Origin: Phallusia mammillata
Lineage: Eukaryota; Chordata; Ascidiacea; Phlebobranchia; Ascidiidae
Length of the DNA stretch: 64,000 nt
Direction: 5' to 3'
Assembly (NCBI GenBank): GCA_003260075.1
Contig: QLIY01000578.1
Span: 40,409 to 104,408, forward strand
In this document: piece after piece, positions 12,398-24,512 of the stretch
Layout: every line of letters starts with the position of its first letter
Numbering within the stretch: the stretch's first letter is position 1
The notes under the pieces: generated by a model
The model's database searches: none
Told to the model about the DNA's origin: nothing
Seen by the model: the letters and a program-made list of their open reading frames with translations, nothing else
Program-made: the position numbers and the translations under genes

Positions 12398-15300
12398 ATG
12401 GCAACAAATGAAGGTGGCATCATACCACAATTAACAGCCAAAGCTCAAGACATAAGTGAAGAGTCAAGCAAAGATGATGTAAATGTTGTTATAGTACCTG
12501 AAAGTGTTCTACAGGCCCTGAAAAATTCTTCCAGTTCAGATGATACCAATGCGACCAATATCTTACTCGCACCTGACAATAAGGTGACATCCGGTCATAA
12601 TGGTATCGAGTTGGATATCAATCAAAATGACAGCAGTAGTCTGTGGGTTTCCCTACCCATGGACTCATGCATGTTGGGTCAGGACTCTTTTCAAGACATA
12701 AATACAGATGATTGTTCCAGTAAATTGGTAAATATCCTTATTCCTGCATCAACCCTGAATGAAGATGTCACAGAGTTTGTCAGCTTGGATCAGGATGCAA
12801 GTATGTCACAGGCATCACAAAATGGCATTGACATGGCATACCAGCAGAACTGCATTTACATTCCACCCTCTAGTTTGTTTATGCAGTCTGAAGCTGAGCC
12901 TGAGGTTCTTGACCAACCAACATCACATCCAACTTTTGTTACAATGAGAATTGAAAATATTGAGAATGATGGTGAAAATAGTATTTACACACTTGCTCCA
13001 GCATCTGCTTCAAGCAGCCAAAACTCTACTGCAAACTCTGTTAAAGTAGATGCTAGTCTTCCCAGCAAAGTTGGAAGTGGAAATGAATCTGAATTGCCTG
13101 GTATTGGTCAGCATGTTAAGATGACTGCAGACAAAGGGACTCATACTGAAGGTGCGAAGTATGCGTATAAATGCACTGAGGAAAACTGTACCAAAGGTTT
13201 TTCCACTTTAACCCAGCTAAATAAGCACAAAACAACTGTCCATGAAAAAGAAAAGCTATATAAATGTAAATATGCCAACTGTCGTTGGTCGTTTCAGACT
13301 CCTTACAAGTTGCGACGTCACCTTGAATCGCATTACAAACAGAAACCATTTGCCTGCACATACCCAGGATGTGACAAAGTATTTTCCAATAATTACAATC
13401 TTACTGTCCATATGAAATCACACAATGAATTGCAACCTGAGCTAATTTGTCAGTACTGTGGCCTTATAGCCCCTGGCAAAAGAAAACTTGAGCTGCACCT
13501 GCGAAAAAAGCATAATGAGAAACCATCGTTACTCTGCTCAATATGCAAACAAAAGTTCCACACCATGTCTGCATTGGTGATTCATAAACGATCACATGAC
13601 CCCCACAAAGTAGAACACCACTGTCCACTGTGTGAAAAGAAGTTTTCCAAGCGCTGTGAACTAAAAATGCATCTTTATAAACATACTGGCGAGAGACCAT
13701 TTCAGTGTGACCAATGTGAATGGACTTTTACTAATTTGTCAAGATTAAATCGACACCAACAAACACACAAAGAAAAAAGGTAATCAAACTTTATTGGATG
13801 ATGGATAATACATTAGAAAAAGTAATGCTTACACTTTGAAATGTCCAAAACTTGAAGCTAGTTAAACTATTTTGCTGTGTGATTGTTTTACCAACATTGA
13901 AATTATTGTTCTTTCTATATTACTGTGTATACTCCTTGAAGAGGAAGAAATTTATCACTTCCTTATATGGTTTAGGTACAACTGTAGCTATGGCGACTGT
14001 GAAAAACAATTCCATCGTTTGGACCACCTTACTTCTCACCTAAAAATGCATTCAGTAAATTTAAATGAAGCAGAAGCACTTAAACTGTTGGGTCCATCAA
14101 TCACAAGTAAGCCTAATCACTTTGACAAAAATGTGTGTTTACGTAATTTAATGGTAAAATAAACTGTGAGGTTTAAAGACCAACAGGAATTTGTTTTTGT
14201 GTGGCAAAGTTGCCCACCTCTTAAATGCAGACATGTTGTTGAGATGCATTTGTAAAACATACCGAGCTGGCTGAGTTATGTGATGCATGACCATGCCAAG
14301 TCAGTAATTTGACCACTCCCTGAAATCAGGTGTTCTGTTTCAGGCAAAGACATGCAGTTGTTCACCTGTGAAGTATGTGGTTACAACTTTCTATCCAAGC
14401 ATGGGCTGAGCAGACACAAACTGAAATGCCAGCATGATCCCTCATCCATAAAGCTAATGGGTAAAATTACTGAAACATGTACTTGGGAGAGCAACGGTTT
14501 CCTTGGTTGCCATGTAAACCGACCACCAAGTGTTGTGACTGTACACATACATTATGTTGGACTTGAAATTTAATTTTGAAAATGTATAGTTCAGCATATC
14601 CATGCTATTGAATGAACGTTTGCTGTGCCCAAGAAAATAAAAATTTCCTTAGTTTTCCTTTTTAAACAAATGCAACCTTTTTTCAAATGTTAAAACAATA
14701 CTGTTAAGTTTTGGGAGTCGGTGATGACAATATAGTGATATTTACCAATTTAAATGTTTAACAGCTCCATCCCGGGCTCCTGGTGAAAAGCTTAATGACA
14801 GGGTACTGATCTCACAATCTGCCAGTCCTGATGAAAAGAACATGATCGAGGTTAGGCTTCAGTATTTTGTTTTTAAACAAGCACTTTAATGTTGCCTAAT
14901 TACAACAAAATCTTTCAGAGTTCTGTTTCGAATGAAAAACTTGGCCAAGAAGTCATTGATTCGTTGCTGAGCGATGCAGAAGAATCACTTGCCAGAAACC
15001 AAGAGCAATTTGCAGATTCTGGACCTGTTGCCAACGAGGTGATCATCACATCTGACACACCAATACCAGGATTGCCAAATTGTGATACTGACACCAGCCA
15101 AGCCTCTACAATCTGCATCATCGAACCAGATTCTTCTATGCAAGGTTTAGACAGCAGTTGGTCAGCTTCACTGCTTTCAGATGATAGTGAAAATATTGAC
15201 ACTTCTCAGTACTTGTCTCAAGACCAGGTAGCTAATGTTCCTCTTGCCCCATTTATTGATGAAATGGTTGCTCTTGCACCATCTAATTCCCAACCGTTTC

Positions 15301-15849
15301 TACGCTTGGAGGGTGAAATTAGTATCTGCGGTGATCCTGTACCCAACAGCTCAGGTAACGAATGTTGTAATTGAATGTTTTTGTAGAATAATCTTTTCAA
15401 CACGTCATGTAACTGTCAAGATTTGACTGCACATTTAATTTAATGTTTGCACAACCTAGGCCCGGAAACCGCGGATGAAGTTGAAACCCAGGACGTTCTG
15501 CGTCAGTACGTGGTAGATTCGAACGGTTTAGGTGGAATTTCCGATATTCCCGACTCCATCAACATTGTCAGCGATGGATTCAAGAGCACTGTGAGTTCAA
15601 GTTACCAGAAATTTAAAACACAAGTGTTTCAAAATACAGCACATATTTTGAACTTGAATTTTACTGGGTAACATGAAGTTTAAGGCCAATGTCTGTTTTT
15701 TATCTAAGGTTTCGTCCGTCAACAACCAAGGCGGTACCAGCTTCTTTGATGACAGCAGCGTATTAACATCAATGGGAGAATCCGCACACAATCTGGCTTC
15801 GAACACGCATTTTTCGGGGACTACCATCAACTTGAATGACTTGCAGTGA
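12398..15849 (+). CDS. ZXD-family C2H2 zinc-finger protein, 7 exons
   Basis: Exons: 12398-13779, 13976-14106, 14344-14460, 14765-14850, 14919-15354, 15460-15590, 15709-15849; phases join to 807 codons. The first 240 residues are acidic and Ser/Thr-rich. Nine fingers follow: seven in exon 1, the eighth in exon 2 (CSYGDCEKQFHRLDHLTSHL) and a C2HC ninth in exon 3 (CEVCGYNFLSKHGLSRHKLK). The finger block matches the ZXDA/B/C family (WSFQTPYKLRRHLESH, NNYNLTVHMKSH, CELKMHLYKHTGERPF), as does the acidic C-terminal tail. Human ZXDC cooperates with CIITA at MHC class II promoters; tunicates have no classical MHC II, so the role here is probably general transcription control. A TTTTTTTAG acceptor-like tract lies just upstream of the ATG (ends 12360). 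Confidence 0.8.
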
Positions 15850-17197
15850 GCAAGCGGGCGACATAACCGCAAAGTGTTGCAGCAAAAGTGTTACTAGATT
15901 TTATGCTTAACTATTATCTTTCCTTTATTCCATCATCACATGTGTTCGTTAGTTGCGTTATAGCATATTACACAATAGCATGTATGAAAGCCGTCCAAAA
16001 CTACATAAAGTTTGTTCATGTTCACATGGTCCTAAGATATTCCCAATGCCGGGACAATGTTTTTTTGTCGCTAGTATGGTTTAACGATCTTGGAAACAGT
16101 TGGTTTAAGGATAAACTAAAACTAAGGTGGTAGACTGAACAACTTGTACTTTGAATATTATATTACGCTGTATGAAGGAAATTATGCTCGCCACGTTTGT
16201 GTTCGCTGTCTATGCACGCCCAACATACGTGATCACCACGTATCTATCCTGGCCAAGCGGGTTTGGCTTCTCGCATTTTTTTGTGTGTAATGCCTGTGCC
16301 TGCTTGTTTATGCGCCGCAAATTATATCAGTAAAAGCGAATTTGATGTCTGCATGTTATACAGACACAGTGCCGCCGCCACCGTATAGTTCTCATGACAC
16401 ATAGATCAGGTTTACAAACTTCGACAGTTAGTAATTCTTGTGGAAATTGGAACTGGCGATGTCCCTTTGCTTAACAGTTAAGAATAGACTTCAGGTGAAT
16501 TATACAAAAAATACCAAATACACCGTAAAACCATTTATTGCCAAACTAAAACTGTCGGACAGCGTCACGTGGTCGTTGCCACAACAACGGCTTGTGTAAA
16601 ATAAAGCACAAAAGATAGACGATACAGCGGGCGGTTTGATACTGCTTGAGTGCAGTTAAATCCACTACACCAGTATTTATTTAGTTCATCACACACATTG
16701 CACGGTCAGGTAATGCAGTTGGTGATTGTGTCGGTTAAGAGAAGAACTAATTTGCATTACGGTAATGCCAAGCTCTTGACCAATCACCTCGATTCACGTG
16801 CTTACGCTGTAGCCAATCAGCATCGCTTATCACAAAACCGAGCAACTAATTAAAAACTAAAATCCCGCCTAAAACTGGAGAGCAGTGTCAGGCGAACAGT
16901 GACGTTGCTTCCGCAGAGCAAAACAATCGGTTCACGTGGTGTGCGGGGAGTTTTGTTTTAAAAAACTAAAATGTAACGAATTGTAAAAAATTAAAATGAC
17001 TACGTTAAAAAATGAGGGCGCCATAGCCGACAATCGAATTGAAATAAAAAGGCAAAATATCAGTGTGGAGTATCAACAGATCGCACGAGACAATGCACCT
17101 TTTGTGCCATCAACCGAGACGTAGAGATGTAGCCTAAGCAATCGCCTTTGTAAATTGTGAGCTAACAAGCAAATCTATAATACGCCCTAAATCCACT
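15850..17197. other. Convergent intergenic region (ZXD / TUT 3' ends)
   Basis: The ZXD-like gene ends at 15849 and the TUT gene ends, on the opposite strand, at 17198. I see no supported exon, RNA gene or transposon end. Both 3' untranslated regions should lie here. Confidence 0.5.
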
Positions 17198-17392
17198 TTA
17201 ACTGCCGCCACGGTGGAAGAACTGCCCGTTCCAGGGTGATGAACCTGGACTGCAGCTGTAGAATGGAAATGGAGGTGTTTGTGGGGACAATTCGGGATTT
17301 CCGTACGGCGGAAAATGTGGTCCTTGGTTGGGTGGCGAGAAGAAGTTCTGTTGTGCATTCGCATGTTGACCCGGTGTAGGAATTCTCACCCC

Positions 17393-17456
<64 letters not shown>

Positions 17457-20400
17457 ATCGGTGCGGCGGGAACAACGGCCACTGGTCCCGGGGAAGCAAA
17501 GAACTGGCCACGGGGTGATGGCGGTTCGCTGCCTGCGTGCTCTGAATTCGAAAATACGAGATTAACAACAGAATCGCAGATTCCCTGCTTTCAAAAAACT
17601 TTCCAAACTACTAAACAATAGTTTATACCAAGATCAATTATGACCAAGCTTGTAAAGCACAACAACCTTTTTTTAATTCTGAAATTTTTAACCTTTAAGT
17701 CGTTTTTGCGGCGTCTTCATAATGGCTATGACCATTCTACAAGGGCATTTGGTAATTCAAACAAAATTAGTATAGGTTTGACAAGAGCGTTGTACTTAAT
17801 CCCACCAGGGTATACCTTTTGGTAATTAACAATCATTCAAATTCATTGCCTACTCACAAACTAAACCGTAAACACTACTATGTGCTATAACAAAAAATAT
17901 ACAGAGCGGTGCCAGACAGCCTGGTTTGTGTCAAATGTCAGCTGTGACAGTCCGAGGTACCAACAGATGTTGATGCTTGTGGCGTTTTTCCTGGTTAATT
18001 TGGAACTGCGCACAACGCTGGCCGTGGTTGCAATTTTCGTGTTTGAGTAAACCCTTTGTCGTGAATAGCTTGTGTAACTGGTAGACTGTATTTTCACTTC
18101 ATCCAGATTTTATCTGTGGATTTGAGCAGCGGTTGCACAGAACAGCGTAGATTATACAAATCTTGCAGCTATTCGTACAGTTTTTTATTGTTTGGCGTTA
18201 CGAATGGATTGTATATCTGCAGTGAAGAACGCAGTGCTTGAACTATATTGAATTGGACAGTCAGTGCTTGTAAAGATACAGCATGAGCGCTTCACCGACA
18301 ACGACCCGTTGCTGTTGCAAAGGGAACATTCCACCCAACCTGCTGGAATACGTAAACAGTTTCGACACCAGTGCTGCCGAATTCGCGTGCAGCGTCCGCG
18401 CAGATAGCGACCTGATCCGGGTCGTCTTAACATGGACATATCCTGAGCGCTGCAGTCGTAACGAGAGAAGAAAACATCCAGAAAGAAAACAGTACATTTT
18501 AGGCGGGGACAATCCCAGAAGTCAATTTCCCAATACTCTTTCTGAACACGAAACGAAGAACGCAGTTGAACGAAATGTTCCACTGATAACTTCTAATCTT
18601 CACAACGGCTATGCAACAGAAGATAACGGTTTCCCAAACTTTTCTTCGAATGGTAACAATTTGGTGGCGGAAAAACTCACGGAAAACTTTGCAGAAGATC
18701 ATAGTGGCGATGAATCCACGGTGTCTGTGTCTTCGCTAGACAGTGCCCGAACCAACGACAATAATATCAAGAGGAGATCAAGTCGAATGAACAGCGTGGC
18801 GACCGACACTGAAGACGAGGTCGCCATTAAATGTGAAATGACGACGGATGACGAATATGCGGAGAGAAAGTGGGTGGATAGCGCGGAAATTAGGGAATCA
18901 AAAAAAGCGGAAAGCGTGCTAAGGTTGGATGAGGAAAATTCCGGTCCTTCGGTTTTTAACAGCTATTGCACCGTACCCCTTCCGTCGTGCAACAGCACAA
19001 GTCACACAGGAACGAAGAAACAACAGAACTGCGAGAAACTCTCACCGGAATCAGCTTCTCGACTGGCACTTAGCCCCATAGCGGAGGCCACTGCTTCCGC
19101 CAACGACACAGACTACAACTCCGACACGACCACCGAAAACATATATGACGTCACTCCGGGTGATGATGACGTAGCAGATGAGGGGGTAAAAGAAGTGAGT
19201 GTGATAAGAGGCGAAGATGCCACGCCGCGGGAATGTCCCACGACAAGCGGTAAAAAGGTGTCAGTGGCTGTTTTCTCACTGAATTCAGGACGCGGGAAAT
19301 CTCCGCCTCAGGTCGAGCGGGCAAGGGGAGAGGATTTCGTGAGTACAGGTATGTATTGAAATGACCTATACTTATACTATGGGGTGGCAAAATATTGTTC
19401 ATTTCTGTTAACAGAAGCGCGACAAATGGACATTTTGCGCAGCAACCGAGCTCCCACATTAGGCGCTTTCCCTGGTTACGCCTTCAACAATGTTACAGAA
19501 TCAGAGCTAATCAAGCTTTATAAGGTAAAAAATGTCTGTACCACCGACTTTGTTAAATTTGTTTGACCACGCGCTTTTGCATTTAATTTTTCAGGAGCAT
19601 ATGAACACACTTCTGGTGGTGCGGGCTTCGAAATACAGATTGTCACAAAAACGACTCGACCAGGCCCTAATGCGATCGGGTAAAATTGACCCAAGTCACG
19701 TCATTGACGTATATTATGACGAAATAGTGATGGCAAGACCGGCATACGTCGTACAGGTAACCTATACTGACACCTTCCAGCATCGCCTAACTGCTTAAAA
19801 ACACATCAGTTTATTTTAAACGTCGGCTTATACATAAAAAATCATTACTCTTGGTCTAGTAATAACCGTAATCCGAAAATTACACTTCGTTTTTATTAAA
19901 GTTCAAGCAAGAATTTGCCGACGACGTGATACATCTCACAACGATTGACGGCAAAGGCCCAAAGGGCATACTAAAGCTGAGTGAGGATAACGAGGTGTCG
20001 ATGTCTAGACCGCAGCCAAAAATGATGGAAATAAAATGGCGGCCGGAGTTTGAATTTCTGTGAAAAGTGACCGACTCCAAACCGAAACAAGCTCTTAAAA
20101 ATGATTTCAGACACGCAATGTGTTTAACGAGGCGCGAAACATCACGTTGTATTGTTTGATCTTCGTCAGTGAACTGCGATCAATTACGTGACGAACAGCG
20201 AAATCTGCTACTTGTTTTTCGAGTGAGTGTTATGCCAAAAATTGTACAAAACAGGTTTTCTTCTGATTATGAATAAATAAACTATGAGAATGAGTTTTAT
20301 GGGTAAACGTTGTCAAACCCGACAGTTTGAGAGAAGCCATTCATGAAAATAAAATGTTTGAACAGTCTGAGATAATCAAGTACAAACCTAATGTTGTGTC

Positions 20401-23400
20401 GGGACTTCCAAAAAAATGATTCAATAAAACTTCCTAAAACTCACAAAGTCATTTCAGAATGAGATTGAATAGTCAACACAAAAATGTATTTATCAGCAAT
20501 TACATTTCAAATGCTTCGAAATCAGAATTCACACGACGCTGTGTCATAAAGTTTAGCGTTTTCCAAGCAACAGCCACAAACAGAAACAACAAAGCAAGCG
20601 ATAATTTTGAACAAGGAAAAACCGACCACGAACCTGCATTTTTTCGGTCCTTTTCACGGGGCGAATTGCTAAACATCTGCGATTCGATTTGACTGAGAGT
20701 TGGCATGCTTTGTGGAGAGCTAACTTGGGCTATAGACCGTTGATGAGAGGCGCCAGCTTGGGCCTCGTTGCTTGGTGAATGAGACAACTGGTTTGGAGAG
20801 GGCATTGTAACATGCAGCTGTTGCTGGTTGGGAAACGGTTTCCATTTGCCCCCAGATTTAGCTCTAAGAAAGATGACATAAAGTTGTGGTGACTTGAAGG
20901 TTAGAAAATGTCAAAGTTAAGTTATTCAACGAAAAAGAAGTACTTTGTAGGAATGTACCAAATCTGCAAATTTTCTGTTTGGTCAAACACCGAGCATCTC
21001 ACATTTATGTTCGGTGCAACGCGATGCTATCTAGGCTTGGCTCGGACCATCCCTAGTAATTTGTATAACTTTACACTTGTTAAACGAAACAATACACTAA
21101 ACTTGCAGCCTGGTGGACGAAGCATGTAAGTTAAGAATTTAGCATTGGCAAAAAAACAGCCATTATATGTTCCAATTATCACGTATAATCTTTAAAACCG
21201 CAATGTGATACAAAAAAAACTATAACAAACCTGACCCCCCCCCCTGTTCCAATTATCACGTATAATCTTTAAAACCGCAATGTGATACAAAATAAATTAT
21301 AACAAACCTGATAGGCTAATTCAGTAGCAGAAAAATACATGGAGATACGCTTTTAACAGTGTAATGAAATAACAGCACTCGAACTTTTCGTATTTCTATT
21401 GTCGACATTTTAACCAACCTGGAAGGCACGTGTTTGCCATTATCGTTAATCTGATCATGCCGATATCCCGCACTTGGAGATGGTTGTCCACTGGGTGTCG
21501 CCGCACCACTCGAATTTTTACGGGCTCGGGGAGTATTTTTGTTCGCTTGATCGCGGCTGTTGGTTGAAGGTGACGCATCAAGTCTGTAGAAAGAGATATA
21601 ACAACATACTTAGACATACTTTGAAAGTTTTGCTGTAATGTTAGAAAGTATAAACTTACGGTAGCCGTTTGTTGGTTTTTCCGTATCGCTCTGCAGGACT
21701 CTATAAATGTGTATAAAATGAAATGTCTTAATACTACTTTATTTTTATGAATTTAACATAAAGCATGTATTTTGTGCATAAAGCATACATTCCGTACCTG
21801 GTTTGCAAGGTGATTATAAGAAGGACTTCTTCCCGTCTCGTACCTGAAATTCAAAAAATAAAAATAATAACAAGTTCTTTTAGTGCAGCAAATAATTGCT
21901 TACAAACATATTTACTGTAACTACGAGAATATCAAAAAAATGCATGTAGTTCCACCAAGAAGAAAAAAACCAAACATAACTGCTGTTATTGCCAACCTTG
22001 CTGGTGCTATCAACCTTGCTGGTGTAGGTGGTCCGTGGTTCATTGGAGAATTGCGGTTCGCTGGGATGGGACGTCCACCCATTTTATTTGGGGATTCGCC
22101 GCTTATCTGACGCCGAGTCGGAACTTTTTGATTGTCTGTAACGTAATGCAAAAAAAATCAACAATTACAATCTAAGCCTAAACTAAGACTTTTAGCAGAA
22201 AAAAGTTTTCCAAATCGTTTTGCTTAGTCAGGATTCTAGGTATTGTGGCGTAACACATTTTAATAATTTCTAATGGTTCAAAAACTGTTTTTGACCTTCA
22301 AATTTCCCCGTTTTTACCTTGTAGAATTATTTTCTAAAGACTTTAACCCAAAACTAATAAAATCAAATTAGTCCATCCCAAAACGGTAAAGGTTTCCTGC
22401 GAAAAAAAACCCCCCCCCCCTGGCCCAATCAAAATGCTTCCATGGCCCACTGGTTGAGAACCGCTGGGTTAGACAGTTTAATGAAACTACATATGAATTC
22501 CTAAAGGTTCAAAAACTGTTTTTGACCTTCAAATTTCCTTGTTTTTATCTTGCAGAATTTTTTTCCTAAGACTTCAACCCAAAACTAATCAAATGAAACA
22601 AGTCCATCCCAAAACAGTACAGGTTTCCTGGGGGGAAAAATTAACCAACCTTCCTTTAGTGCTTGGCAATCTTTTTTGATGTGACCCATTTCACCGCAAT
22701 AGAAACATTTAACTTCACTCATGCCATCCTCTGTGAAGAAAACTCATGTTAAATAAATAAATACACAACAAATTGTTATTGCAACAACCATCGAATACCA
22801 TCGACGTCTCCGTCCCTCTTTCTTCGTCGGCTCTTGGGGCAGGTTCTCACAAAGTGTCCGATCTTTCCACAGATTCGACAACATCTGTCGTTCGGTGCTT
22901 CTTCCCCGTCCATTAGTGTCTTCGCATCAAAGAAGTAGCTCTGGTGAAACAAGAGGGTAATTAGCATTCAACAAGTTAATAACTGACCGAGTAAACAAGC
23001 ATTATGTGGAATGTGATTAATAATCTCCATATTGTCTGAATGAGGAACTAATGAACGGAAATTGCTTGACCGACGAATAAAATGGGTAAAAACGCGTTTT
23101 ACTGAAGCACCCCAACTTAGGTTTGTGGCCTTTAAGTAACTTTCTGTAGTGTTTTCCAGCATAGTTTGTAAATATATCGGAATCTGCGCAGAATTGGAAT
23201 TGGCGCCATAGGTTTTAGAAGAAGTCGAAGGCGGACCATGAGTGGGCCTTAAGATATTTGTAAACAGCAAAAAAACGTTTTTGGGCAAATGTTTCAACCG
23301 ATGTGCATTTAAAAGCTGCTACCCATTTTTTCATACTCAAAACGGAAATGACTTTAAAAAAAAGACGGAGTCGTAATAAAAACAGAGTTTAAGTCGAGTA

Positions 23401-24445
23401 TTACTATGTAACCCTGCGTGTATGGTCAGTAGCCGGAGCAACTCACCACTTCTCTCAAGTGACCCCCCCCCCGCTTCTTCCCCGTCCATTAGTGTCTTCG
23501 CATCAAAGAAGTAGCTCTGGCGAAACAACATGGTGATTATTAGCATTCAACAAGAGGTTGAGTTGCCAAAAAAATGAAAAAAGCAATATGTTGTAATGCG
23601 ACTAAACAACTTGAGATTATCTGAATGAGGAACTGATGAAGCACAAATTATGAAAAATGCAAAGCATAGTGCCAGAGCATAATTACGTCTTATGCATAAA
23701 AGTTGCTTGACCGGGCCCTTTAAAGTTACTGAATGAGTCTAATTTAAGTTCATAAGCATTGAGAGTAAATTGGGTTTGAGAGTAATTTTCTGAAGTGTGT
23801 ACCTGCATAAACAAAGTTGCAAATCTATCGGATTCTGCACTTGGGTTGCAGAATCAGAATTTGAGCCTTAGGTTTAAGAAATAGTCGAATTTACAGTCGG
23901 ACTCGTCGTAAACCCTTAAGGCGGACCATAAACGGGTTTAAAGACGTCTTTGTAACAAAACGGCGTAACAAAACGTATTCCGGCTAATGTTTTAACTGAT
24001 GTGCATTGGAAAGCTGCTGTCCATTTTTCATCTCGCAAGCAGAATTGACAACCGAAAACAGGCGGCGGCTTTAAAAAAGAATCGAGTACTAACAAGAGTC
24101 GCAGCAGGGCCTTACACATATCGACTCTGCAACCATGCGTGTATTGTTAGTAGCCGGAGCAACTCACCACTTCTCTCAGGTGAGGAATATGAGCTTTAGG
24201 GAGATTCCCGAAGTGTTGTCGCGCTTTCATGAAAACTCTCATGATGAAGTTTGTCATCTTTCGTGATACGCCAGCTCCCAAGTTGTGATTGAGATCAAAC
24301 GGATCCTCGATTGAAATAAACTTTGAAGTCCACTCCTGTAGTCAGAGATTAGGTACTGTTAGATTTTTTCTCGTTTTTGTATTAAAAATGACAATCGATA
24401 CGATGTAATTGCCTGGAATTTTGTCAATAACAAATGTTATGTTAT

Positions 24446-24512
<67 letters not shown>

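Larger units (their letters stand above)
17542..20633 (-). other. Last TUT intron, hosting a gene on the other strand
   Basis: The donor is AATGCAG|GTTCGT (exon end 20634) and the acceptor is GAATTCAG (exon start 17541), joining phase 1 to phase 1. The intron holds the entire plus-strand gene at 18283-20063. Confidence 0.6.

Noticed and set aside
17279-17518. Plus-strand poly-proline protein, and similar poly-Pro/poly-Gly frames at 24342-24648 and 27113-27334
   Set aside because: These frames exist only because C-runs read as proline or glycine; at 24447 and 27245 the flanks do not encode conserved sequence.
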